The notes under the pieces were generated by a model. It ran no database searches, was not told where the DNA came from, and worked only from the letters and a program-made list of their open reading frames with translations. DNA of 11,572 nucleotides. Source: Candidatus Avoscillospira stercoripullorum (lineage in GTDB: Bacteria; Bacillota; Clostridia; Oscillospirales; Oscillospiraceae). The DNA lies in contig DVGD01000105.1 in the NCBI GenBank assembly GCA_018712905.1, positions 1-11,572 on the forward strand, in the 5' to 3' direction. A program made the position numbers and the translations under genes. Of the stretch, positions 1 to 5,331 are shown in pieces (positions within the stretch are counted from its first letter, which is position 1; every line of letters begins with the position of its first letter).

Positions 1-528
1 GTGAGCATGGCGGCAGGGGTGAGTATGGCGCAGATTCGCGCCATGGCCGGGGGCGACTACCCGGTGATTCGCATCATGCCCAACACGCCCGTGGCCGTGG
101 GGCAGGGCGTGGTGCTCTACGATCAGACGGACAACGTCAGCGTGGAGGCCAAGGCGCTCTTCCTAACCGCCATGGGCACGGCGGGGCTCCTGGATCCCCT
201 GGAGGAGCGGCTCATGGACGCGGGCAGCGCCGTGGCGGGCTGTGGGCCTGCCTTTGCAGACCTCTTTTTGGAAGCCTTGGCCGACGGCGGCGTGCTCTGT
301 GGCCTTCCCAGGGCGAAGGCACAGGCGTACGCGGCGCAGATGCTCCTGGGCGCGGCGGCGCTGGCGCTGGAGACGGAGCAGCACCCGGGGCAGCTCAAGG
401 ACGCGGTGTGCTCCCCCGGCGGCTCCACCATCGCGGGGGTGAAGACCCTGGAGCAATTTGCCTTCCGCGCGGCGGTGATCGATGCCGTGGAGGCGGCCTT
501 TGAGAAGACCAAGGCACTGGGAAATTGA
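1..528 (+). CDS. proC: Pyrroline-5-carboxylate reductase, C-terminal part (5' end outside window)
   Basis: ProC reduces 1-pyrroline-5-carboxylate to L-proline with NAD(P)H, the last step of proline synthesis, in the cytosol. The visible 175 codons carry the family's MPNTP motif (residues 26-30 of the visible part), a GCGPAF segment in the dimerisation domain and the signature AVCSPGGSTIAGV near the C-terminus. The usual protein is about 265-270 residues, so roughly 95 N-terminal residues with the Rossmann nucleotide-binding fold lie upstream of the window. The GTG at position 1 is therefore probably an internal valine codon. The frame ends with TGA at 526-528, and a hairpin repeat begins right at the stop. 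No dedicated terminator with a T-run is seen. Confidence 0.95.
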   Translation: MSMAAGVSMAQIRAMAGGDYPVIRIMPNTPVAVGQGVVLYDQTDNVSVEAKALFLTAMGTAGLLDPLEERLMDAGSAVAGCGPAFADLFLEALADGGVLCGLPRAKAQAYAAQMLLGAAALALETEQHPGQLKDAVCSPGGSTIAGVKTLEQFAFRAAVIDAVEAAFEKTKALGN

Positions 529-624
529 CGGGCGGGGATAAACCCCGCCCCTACGAAAAGCCCGGGAGCGTGTCTGTAGGGGCGGGCTTTATGCCCGCCC
601 GTAGGGCAGTGGCGATACCCGCCA
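528..624. repeat. Composite REP-like repeat block 1 (full-length form)
   Basis: Two 8-bp GC hairpins sit in divergent arrangement. Hairpin 1 is GGGCGGGG-ATAAA-CCCCGCCC (530-550), followed by CTAC (551-554). A 21-nt linker (555-575) follows. GTAG (576-579) is then joined directly to hairpin 2, GGGCGGGC-TTTAT-GCCCGCCC (580-600). A tail runs from 601 (GTAGGGCAGTGGCGATACCC). Positions 528-584 match 5408-5464 at 53 of 57 positions. The linker and tail also match the reverse strand of 8152-8226. There is no T-run, so this is not a classical terminator, although it lies immediately after proC. GTAG at the stem foot matches the layout of enterobacterial REP elements; a common mechanism is inference. 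Confidence 0.85.
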
Positions 625-658
625 AATTTTCATCCACCGTACCGGCGGGCAATACAGC

Positions 659-686
659 AAAACCGGCAAGCGGATGCTTGCCGGTT
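659..686 (-). terminator. Intrinsic terminator of the tRNA-Met/tRNA-Glu unit
   Basis: Read on the minus strand just after the tRNA-Glu CCA end, a perfect 11-bp stem AACCGGCAAGC / GCTTGCCGGTT with a 4-nt loop is followed by a short run of four T. The stem occupies 661-686. The T-tract is short, which lowers certainty, but position and stem strength fit a terminator closing the tRNA transcript. Confidence 0.75.
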
Positions 687-688
687 CT

Positions 689-763
689 TGGTGACCCGTA
701 CGGGAATCGAACCCATGTTACCGCCGTGAAAGGGCGGTGTCTTAACCGCTTGACCAACGGGCC
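689..763 (-). tRNA. tRNA-Glu (anticodon TTC)
   Basis: On the minus strand the 7-bp acceptor stem GGCCCGT / ACGGGTC closes a standard cloverleaf. The anticodon arm CCGCC-CTTTCAC-GGCGG has anticodon TTC (plus-strand positions 728-730). A GTTCGATTC T-loop region is present. Discriminator A is followed by an encoded CCA (689-691). It reads GAA and, via wobble, GAG codons. It lies 3 nt downstream of tRNA-Met and shares its promoter and terminator. Confidence 0.98.
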
Positions 764-766
764 GAA

Positions 767-842
767 TGGTAGCGGCAATCTGACTCGAACAGATGACACT
801 CCGGGTATGAACCGAATGCTCTACCAACTGAGCTATGCCGCC
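767..842 (-). tRNA. tRNA-Met (anticodon CAT), elongator type
   Basis: The minus strand gives a complete cloverleaf: acceptor GGCGGCA / TGCCGCT with a G-U first pair, D-arm GCTCAGTTGGTAGAGC, anticodon loop TTCATAC with CAT at plus positions 807-809, T-arm ATCTG-TTCGAGT-CAGAT, discriminator A and encoded CCA (767-769). The paired acceptor end and the lack of three G-C pairs in the anticodon stem argue against an initiator tRNA. The encoded start and loop context do not suggest an Ile(CAT) tRNA, but modification status cannot be judged from sequence. It is the first gene of a two-tRNA transcript. Confidence 0.96.
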
Positions 843-872
843 ATGTGGGTTTCCTCGTGATGGGCAAGCATT

Positions 873-901
873 ATTATACCCACTTCTTCCCCATTTGTCA
901 A
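873..901 (-). promoter_or_regulatory. Consensus sigma-A promoter of the tRNA unit
   Basis: On the minus strand a perfect TTGACA (plus 896-901) and a perfect TATAAT (plus 873-878) are separated by exactly 17 nt. The first tRNA begins at 842, about 30 nt after the -10 box, leaving a short leader. Perfect boxes fit a highly expressed stable-RNA gene. Confidence 0.95.
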
Positions 902-955
902 GGGAAATTTTGATTATTTTCCGCCGCGCCGGGGCATACTTCCACCGGTGATGCC

Positions 956-1351
956 ATGTTTTTCTCCGAACTGATCCTCTTTTGCCTGGGCGGCGGGGGC
1001 TATGTGCTGCTGGAGCTTCTCTGGCGGGGGTTTAGCCACCCCAGCATGTTCTTCCTCGGCGGGCTGTGCTTCCGCCTTCTGGGGCTTTTCCGTCGGCACC
1101 TGCCGCCGCTGCTGGTGCCCTTCGCGGGCGCCGCGGCCATCACGGCGCTGGAGCTCGCCACCGGCCTGCTGCTAAATCGCCTCCTGGGGCTCCAGGTCTG
1201 GGACTACGCCGGGCAGCCCGGAAACCTCCTGGGGCAGATCTGCCCGGCGTATAGCCTCCTGTGGATCCCCGTCTCGGCGGCGGGGGCGGCGCTGGACTTT
1301 TTTCTCAGCCGGCGATTTCTCCCACCACGCCGCCGGGGCACAGCCCCGTGA
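956..1351 (+). CDS. Small polytopic membrane protein, probably of the putative ABC-transporter type IV (CmpB-like) family
   Basis: The 131-residue protein is very hydrophobic, with about four predicted membrane segments (residues roughly 3-22, 28-46, 48-72 and 96-118) and a basic C-terminal tail PPRRRG. The segment VWDYAGQPGNLLGQIC (81-96) resembles the WDYS...N..GQIC motif that I associate with the family named putative ABC-transporter type IV. Despite that name, no transport activity has been shown here and no ATPase gene is adjacent. The ATG at 956 is the only good start in frame, and the ribosome site is weak (GGTG). The last 47 nt overlap the 3' end of mtaB on the opposite strand. I see no convincing promoter. 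The family call is from motif memory; membrane location is more certain. Confidence 0.65.
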   Translation: MFFSELILFCLGGGGYVLLELLWRGFSHPSMFFLGGLCFRLLGLFRRHLPPLLVPFAGAAAITALELATGLLLNRLLGLQVWDYAGQPGNLLGQICPAYSLLWIPVSAAGAALDFFLSRRFLPPRRRGTAP

Positions 1352-2597
1352 CGCGCACCATGGAAAGGGTGTTGCGGGGGATCTCCGCCGCCACATGTAC
1401 CAACACATAGTTGGGCGCATGCCCCACCGCCATCTCCCCGTGCATCTCTTCAAAGAGCACGGGGTATTCTTTGCCCACCATGTCCCGCTGGTAGGCCTCC
1501 TCCAGTGCCGACGCCACGGCCAGAGCCCGGGCGGAGCGGGCTTCCTTCTCCTCATTGGTGTGCTGGCCGGGCATCTTGGCCGCGGGGGTGCCGGCGCGGC
1601 GGGAGTAGGGGAACACGTGCACCTTGGAAAAGGCGCAGGTTCTTAAAAAGTCCAGGCTCTCCTGGAACTCTTCCTCCGTCTCCCCGGGGAAGGCCACGAT
1701 GAGGTCGGTGGTGACGGCGCAGCCGGGGAAGCAGCGGCGCAAAAGGGCGACGCTCTCTAAATACCGCGCCGTATCATACCGCCGGTGCATGCGCGTTAGC
1801 ACCGTGTCGCTGCCGCTCTGGAGGCTCAGGTGGAACTGGGGGCAGAGATTTTGAAACCCCGCCAGGGCTTGGCAGAAGTCCTCGTCCACGGTTCTCGGCT
1901 CCAGGGAGCCCAGCCGCACCCGCACCGCCGGAGCGCTCTCACAGATGGCCGAAAGGAGCTTCCAAAGGGGCGGCTTCTCGGGAAGATCCCGCCCCCAGGA
2001 GGAGATCTCAATGCCCGTGACCACCATCTCCCGGTAGCCTGCCTGGGCGACCTCCCTGGCCTGGGCAACAGCCGCCTCCAGGGGCAGCGAACGCACGGGG
2101 CCGCGGGCATAGGGGATGATGCAGTAGGTGCAGAAGTTGCTGCATCCGTCCTGCACCTTGAGCATGGCGCGGGTGCGTTCGGCCATGCCCCCCGCCGGGA
2201 GCACCTCGAAGGTGCGGCGGCGGAGGGCGTCGTCCACGGCATAGGAGCGCCGCTTTTCTAAGACCGCGGCCTCCACCGCGTCGAGAAAGGCCACGCGCCC
2301 GCCGGTGCCGGCCACCACGTCCACGTCCAGCGCCGCTACGGCCTCCGGCTCCACCTGGGCGTAGCAGCCGCACACCGCCACCACCGCCGCCGGATTCTGC
2401 CGCCGGACGCGGCGGATCATGTTCCGGGACTTCTTGTCCGACACCGCCGTGACGGTGCAGGTGTTGATGATGTAGGCGTCGCAGGGCTCGTCCCAGCTGC
2501 GCTCAACGTGGCCGCGCTGGGTGAGAATTTGCTCCATAGCCTGGGTCTCATATTGGTTTACCTTACAGCCCAGGGTATAGATGGAAAAATGAATCAT
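1305..2597 (-). CDS. mtaB: tRNA (N6-L-threonylcarbamoyladenosine(37)-C2)-methylthiotransferase MtaB
   Basis: MtaB is a radical-SAM enzyme that adds a methylthio group to t6A37 of tRNAs reading ANN codons, giving ms2t6A. The 430-residue length is normal. An N-terminal MTTase domain carries the auxiliary Fe-S cysteines C11 (TLGCKVNQ), C47 (INTCTV) and C78 (CGCYAQ). The radical-SAM cluster motif is C152-x3-C156-x2-C159 (CSNFCTYC). A C-terminal TRAM RNA-binding domain spans about 375-428. The TLGCKVNQYE start and CGCYAQ distinguish MtaB from MiaB and RimO. The ATG at 2597 is preceded by GGTG 5 nt upstream, and the N-terminus aligns with the family. It stands alone, divergent from the HPr-like gene. 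Confidence 0.95.
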   Translation of the reverse strand: MIHFSIYTLGCKVNQYETQAMEQILTQRGHVERSWDEPCDAYIINTCTVTAVSDKKSRNMIRRVRRQNPAAVVAVCGCYAQVEPEAVAALDVDVVAGTGGRVAFLDAVEAAVLEKRRSYAVDDALRRRTFEVLPAGGMAERTRAMLKVQDGCSNFCTYCIIPYARGPVRSLPLEAAVAQAREVAQAGYREMVVTGIEISSWGRDLPEKPPLWKLLSAICESAPAVRVRLGSLEPRTVDEDFCQALAGFQNLCPQFHLSLQSGSDTVLTRMHRRYDTARYLESVALLRRCFPGCAVTTDLIVAFPGETEEEFQESLDFLRTCAFSKVHVFPYSRRAGTPAAKMPGQHTNEEKEARSARALAVASALEEAYQRDMVGKEYPVLFEEMHGEMAVGHAPNYVLVHVAAEIPRNTLSMVRVTGLCPGGVVGEIAG

Positions 2598-2612
2598 AGA
2601 ATCACCAAAATA

Positions 2613-2641
2613 TTAATAGAGTATTAAAAATATTTGTACAA
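2613..2641 (-). promoter_or_regulatory. Candidate promoter of mtaB (weak)
   Basis: In the AT-rich stretch before mtaB the minus strand reads TTGTAC (plus 2636-2641), 17 nt, then TATTAA (plus 2613-2618), which leaves a leader of about 10 nt. The boxes match consensus at only 3 and 4 of 6 positions. Position and spacing support it more than sequence does. Confidence 0.35.
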
Positions 2642-2649
2642 AATTCGCA

Positions 2650-2678
2650 GAGACAGCGGCTTGAAACTTCTGTATAAT
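2650..2678 (+). promoter_or_regulatory. Candidate promoter of the HPr-like gene
   Basis: A perfect -10 box TATAAT (2673-2678) has GAGACA (2650-2655, 4 of 6 matches) 17 nt upstream. Transcription would start near 2685, leaving a leader of about 75 nt. TTGAAA (2661-2666) and TTTCAA (2688-2693) form a short inverted repeat around the -10 box, which could be an operator or chance. Confidence 0.5.
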
Positions 2679-2745
2679 AAAAAACAATTTCAACTTCTAC
2701 CACACTACCGTGATTATAGCGCAAAAGACCCCGCTTGTACAGGAA

Positions 2746-2752
2746 AAGGAGG
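2746..2752 (+). promoter_or_regulatory. Ribosome binding site that sets the HPr-like start
   Basis: AAGGAGG lies 7 nt before the ATG at 2760. This decides for that start over an in-frame ATG at 2634, which would add 42 residues with no resemblance to HPr and has no ribosome site. Confidence 0.9.
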
Positions 2753-2759
2753 CCGCGCC

Positions 2760-2999
2760 ATGTGCGAATGCGTTGTAAAATTCTCCGACCCCATAGAAAT
2801 CCGCGATTTTGTCACGCTGGCGACCCGTCAGGCCTTCCCCATCCGGGTGGAGCACGGCGGCCTCACCACCTCGGCCACGTCCATTATGAGCCTCTTCTGC
2901 ATGGGGCTCAACCGCCCGCTGCGCGTCTTCAGCACGGCGTCGGGGGACGACGCCGCCCGGTTTTTGGAGGCGCTGGCGCCATACCTGGTGGCCGGATAA
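2760..2999 (+). CDS. HPr-family protein lacking the phosphorylatable active-site histidine
   Basis: The 79-residue protein has the length and pattern of HPr, the small phosphocarrier of the sugar phosphotransferase system. The central TSATSIMSLFCMGLNRPL (37-54) matches the HPr segment around regulatory Ser46 (KSIMGLMSL), and GDDAARFLEAL (62-72) matches the C-terminal helix. The active-site region that should read like LHARPA around His15 is instead DFVTLATRQAFPIRV (16-30). The only histidine is H32, outside that position. S41 corresponds to Ser46. It therefore probably cannot relay phosphate from enzyme I and may be regulatory, for example via the serine. HPr-like proteins without the histidine are known in Firmicutes, but the role of this one is unknown. 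It ends at TAA 2997-2999, 62 nt before the carboxypeptidase gene. Confidence 0.75.
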   Translation: MCECVVKFSDPIEIRDFVTLATRQAFPIRVEHGGLTTSATSIMSLFCMGLNRPLRVFSTASGDDAARFLEALAPYLVAG

Positions 3000-3012
3000 T
3001 GGACATACTTTG

Positions 3013-3061
3013 CCCTTCCTTCTCATACCTTGTAGCAGGATGAGAGGAAGGGTGATTTTTT
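3013..3061 (+). promoter_or_regulatory. Terminator-like hairpin containing the ribosome site of the carboxypeptidase gene
   Basis: Left arm CCCTTCCTTCTCAT (3013-3026) pairs with right arm ATGAGAGGAAGGG (3040-3052) over 13 bp with one bulged T. An inner CCT/AGG pair (3028-3030 with 3037-3039) closes a six-base loop. Six T (3056-3061) follow, and the ATG at 3062 is the very next base. It has the shape of an intrinsic terminator for the HPr-like gene. The right arm also carries the only Shine-Dalgarno-like sequence for the next gene (GAGGAAGGG, 3044-3052, 9 nt before ATG). Folding would hide the ribosome site or stop transcription just before the start codon. Confidence 0.8.
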
Positions 3062-4210
3062 ATGTTCCGAAAACTGATGGCGGCGCTCCTCTCGGCGGCT
3101 GTGGCAGTGTCCCTGGTACTGCCGGCGCAGGGGGCGGCGCTGGAGATCGCGGCACCGTCGGCGGTGCTCATGGACGCGGCCACCGGCACGGTGCTCTATG
3201 AAAAGAACGCCCATGAGCCATTGGCGCCGGCGTCGGTGACCAAGATTATGACGCTTCTTTTGGTGATGGAGGCGCTGGACTCCGGCCGCATCTCCTGGGA
3301 CGACACGGTGACGGCCTCGGAGGCGGCGGCGGCCAAGGGCGGCAGCCAGGTCTACTTAGAGCCGGGGGAGCAGATGAGCATGGAGGAGATGATCAAGTCC
3401 GTGGCGGTGGTGTCGGCCAACGACTGCGCCACGGCCTTGGCCGAGCACGTGGCGGGCTCCGAGTCGGCCTTTGTGGAGATGATGAACAACCGCGCCGCAG
3501 AGCTGGGCATGGCGGACACCCACTTTGTGAACTGTACCGGCCTGGACGATGAGCCGAATGCCGCCGAGCACCTCACCACGGCCTATGACATTGCCCTCAT
3601 GTCCCGGGAGCTATTAAAGCACGACCGGATCCGGGAATTCACCACCATCTGGATGGATACGGTGCGAAATGGGGAGTTCGGCCTGAGCAACACCAATAAG
3701 CTGGTGCGGTTTTACCAGGGCACCACGGGGCTCAAGACGGGGTATACCTCCTCGGCGGGGCACTGCCTGTCGGCCTCGGCGGAGCGGGACGGGCTGGAGC
3801 TCATCGCGGTGGTGCTCCACTGCTCGACCTCCGGGGAGCGGTTTCAGTCGGCCAAGCAGCTACTGGACTTCGGCTTCGCGGGCTATACCCTGGTAACCCC
3901 CGACGAGACTACGGAGATCCCGGCGGTGCCGGTTTTGCTTGGCGAGGTGGACGCCATCACGCCGGTGCTCTCCGAGGCGTCGCCGGTGCTGGTGGAGAAG
4001 GGGCAGGCGGGGAAGATCACCACCCGGGTGGAGGTGGCCGAGCAGGTGCGCGCGCCGGTGGAGGCGGGGCAGCGCCTGGGGACGCTGACCATCCAGAGTG
4101 ACGGCTCACCCCTGGCGGCAGTGCCGTTGGTGGCGCCGGAGGCGGTGGCGCGCAAGAGCTGGTGGGACGTGACCAAGGAGCTTTTGGGGCAGATGGCCTT
4201 TGGCGCGTAG
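3062..4210 (+). CDS. D-alanyl-D-alanine carboxypeptidase, S11 family (DacA/DacF/PBP5-like)
   Basis: This exported penicillin-binding protein trims the terminal D-alanine from peptidoglycan stem peptides and so limits cross-linking. The 382-residue length fits. A signal peptide covers about residues 1-25 (basic MFRK, hydrophobic core, cut near AQGA). All three active-site motifs are intact: S58-V-T-K61 with the nucleophile, S118-A-N120, and K225-T-G227. A C-terminal beta domain (about 280-360) and a final segment with KSWWDV (365-370) resemble the PBP5-type membrane-attached tail. The ATG at 3062 follows directly on the T-run of the upstream hairpin. DacF-type members act in spore cortex formation and PBP5 types in growth; sequence alone does not separate them here. 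No own promoter is evident, so it may be read through from the HPr-like gene. Confidence 0.93.
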   Translation: MFRKLMAALLSAAVAVSLVLPAQGAALEIAAPSAVLMDAATGTVLYEKNAHEPLAPASVTKIMTLLLVMEALDSGRISWDDTVTASEAAAAKGGSQVYLEPGEQMSMEEMIKSVAVVSANDCATALAEHVAGSESAFVEMMNNRAAELGMADTHFVNCTGLDDEPNAAEHLTTAYDIALMSRELLKHDRIREFTTIWMDTVRNGEFGLSNTNKLVRFYQGTTGLKTGYTSSAGHCLSASAERDGLELIAVVLHCSTSGERFQSAKQLLDFGFAGYTLVTPDETTEIPAVPVLLGEVDAITPVLSEASPVLVEKGQAGKITTRVEVAEQVRAPVEAGQRLGTLTIQSDGSPLAAVPLVAPEAVARKSWWDVTKELLGQMAFGA

Positions 4211-4232
4211 GCCGAAAAAACGCACCGCACCC

Positions 4233-4283
4233 GTAGGGGCGGCTATCAGCCGCCCGCGGGTCGATGAGGACATCGACCCCTAC
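4233..4283. repeat. REP-like inverted pair, unit 1 of tandem array
   Basis: GTAG (4233-4236) abuts hairpin GGGCGGCT-ATC-AGCCGCCC (4237-4255). After GC comes hairpin GGGTCGATG-AGGA-CATCGACCC (4258-4279), then CTAC (4280-4283). The unit is thus bounded by GTAG and CTAC, like two inverted REP sequences. A nearly identical unit lies at 8225-8274. It is followed by a 29-nt linker (4284-4312) that recurs as 4391-4419 with a single difference. Confidence 0.9.
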
Positions 4284-4312
4284 AGGGTGCACCGAAAAAA
4301 CGCACCGCACCT

Positions 4313-4390
4313 GTAGGGGCGGATTAAATATCCGCCCGTCGGCCATAGGCCGCTTGCGCGGCACGGGTCGATGGGGACATCGACCCCTAC
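4313..4390. repeat. REP-like inverted pair, unit 2 of tandem array
   Basis: GTAG (4313-4316) abuts GGGCGGAT-TAAAT-ATCCGCCC (4317-4337). A 27-nt spacer carries a small extra hairpin CGGCC-ATA-GGCCG (4340-4352). Then come GGGTCGATG-GGGA-CATCGACCC (4365-4386) and CTAC (4387-4390). The outer hairpins match units 1 and 3, while the spacer is unique to this unit. Confidence 0.9.
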
Positions 4391-4419
4391 AGGGTGCACC
4401 GAAAAAACGCACCGCACCC

Positions 4420-4500
4420 GTAGGGGCGGATTAAATATCCGCCCGTGGCAATTGCGGTTTCGCAGGTGCCTGCCCGGGCGCATATACAATGCGCCCCTAC
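4420..4500. repeat. REP-like inverted pair, unit 3 of tandem array
   Basis: GTAG (4420-4423) abuts GGGCGGAT-TAAAT-ATCCGCCC (4424-4444), identical to that of unit 2. The closing hairpin is a different type, GGGCGCAT-ATACA-ATGCGCCC (4476-4496), followed by CTAC (4497-4500). Downstream, ACCGCACCCGTA (4518-4529) repeats the end of the array linker but has no hairpin after it, an orphan junction. The array 4233-4529 fills most of the 394-nt gap between the carboxypeptidase and M23 genes. Confidence 0.88.
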
Positions 4501-4556
4501 ACCACGGCCGGAGGTACACCGCACCCGTAAATCGCGGGGAAAAATTTCCCAAAGCT

Positions 4557-4586
4557 GTATAACCCTTCCCGGGGCTGGAAATACTA
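4557..4586 (+). promoter_or_regulatory. Sigma-F-like (forespore) promoter of the M23 gene
   Basis: GTATA (4557-4561), 15 nt, then GGAAATACTA (4577-4586) fits the Bacillus sigma-F pattern GywTA - about 15-16 nt - GgnnAnAnTw at every constrained position. No TTGACA/TATAAT pair competes here. An inverted repeat GGGAAA-AA-TTTCCC (4537-4550) lies 6 nt upstream. One caution: transcription would start near 4592-4593, so the leader would be only about 12 nt, with the ribosome site GGAGG (4592-4596) at its extreme 5' end. Confidence 0.6.
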
Positions 4587-4591
4587 GCCTC

Positions 4592-4596
4592 GGAGG
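4592..4596 (+). promoter_or_regulatory. Ribosome binding site that sets the M23 gene start
   Basis: GGAGG lies 8 nt before the ATG at 4605. An in-frame GTG at 4596 overlaps this site itself and can be dismissed, which gives a 238-residue product. Confidence 0.88.
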
Positions 4597-4604
4597 TGCT
4601 AAAC

Positions 4605-5321
4605 ATGCAAAATAACGAATCGAGAAAAGAGCCGAACGGCCTTCACAAGTTCATCCGGGAGAAGGGCTATTACATCCTTCTCACCGTGTGCGTGCTGGCC
4701 ATCGGCGTGTCGGGGTATTTCTTCGTATCCGGGGCAATCCGGCAGAATCAGGCGGCACAGGAGACGCTCTCGGTGCCGGTGAAGGCGCAGGATCCCGAGG
4801 ATGTGAAGAAGCCCGCCTCGTCCGCCACCGGCAAGACCCAGACCGAGGATGCGCCCAAGACCACCGAGGAGGAGACCCCTGCGCCCACGCAGACCGCCCC
4901 CACCCAGGCCACGCCCGAGGTGACGGTGATGCCGGTGTCCGGTGATGTCATCGGCGCGTACGCCATGGATCGCCTCACCTATAACGCCACCACCCAGGAC
5001 TGGCGGGTGCACAACGGCGTGGACTTGGCCGCATCGGAGGGCGAGGACGTCCTGGCCGCGAGAAACGGCACGGTGACGGCGGTGTATGAGGACGAATCCT
5101 ACGGCGTCACCGTGGTGGTGCAGCACGACGACGGCTACACCAGCCACTACGCAAACCTTGCCGAGACGCCCGCCGTGGCGGCGGGACAGTTCGTCACCGC
5201 CGGGCAGGTTTTGGGAACTGTGGGCGCCACCGCCCTCTTGGAGGTGGGCGCCGCGCCCCATGTGCACTTTGCAGTGTTCCTGGACGGCGCACCGGTGGAT
5301 CCCATGGAATTTTTGGCGTAA
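4605..5321 (+). CDS. SpoIIQ-like membrane-anchored M23 metallopeptidase
   Basis: The 238-residue protein has a short cytosolic N-terminus, one membrane segment (about 21-44), a Pro/Thr/Glu-rich linker (about 60-107) and an M23 (LytM-type) domain (about 110-238). The zinc site looks complete: H136-x3-D140 (HNGVD) and H219-x-H221 (HVHF), with a further catalytic-type H181 in YTSHYANL. In sporulating Firmicutes SpoIIQ is made in the forespore under sigma-F and spans the intermembrane space, binding mother-cell SpoIIIAH during engulfment. The TYNATTQDWRVHNGVD region resembles SpoIIQ, and a sigma-F-like promoter precedes it. The Bacillus subtilis protein has a degenerate zinc site, whereas clostridial forms keep it, as here. 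A general cell-wall hydrolase is the alternative. Confidence 0.88.
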   Translation: MQNNESRKEPNGLHKFIREKGYYILLTVCVLAIGVSGYFFVSGAIRQNQAAQETLSVPVKAQDPEDVKKPASSATGKTQTEDAPKTTEEETPAPTQTAPTQATPEVTVMPVSGDVIGAYAMDRLTYNATTQDWRVHNGVDLAASEGEDVLAARNGTVTAVYEDESYGVTVVVQHDDGYTSHYANLAETPAVAAGQFVTAGQVLGTVGATALLEVGAAPHVHFAVFLDGAPVDPMEFLA

Positions 5322-5331
5322 CAAATACCGC

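Noticed and set aside
525..860. A 111-codon plus frame after proC
   Set aside because: It runs through a repeat block and both tRNA genes; there is no ribosome site and the product is an artefact of repeat translation.
2634..2759. N-terminal extension of the HPr-like protein from an ATG at 2634
   Set aside because: No ribosome site is present, the added residues overlap the promoter region and do not resemble HPr, and AAGGAGG precedes the later ATG.
4212..4419. A CRISPR array, because GCACCGAAAAAACGCACCGCACC-type sequence recurs
   Set aside because: Spacing is irregular (80 and 107 nt), the sequences between repeats are themselves repeated hairpins instead of unique spacers, and no cas gene is present.
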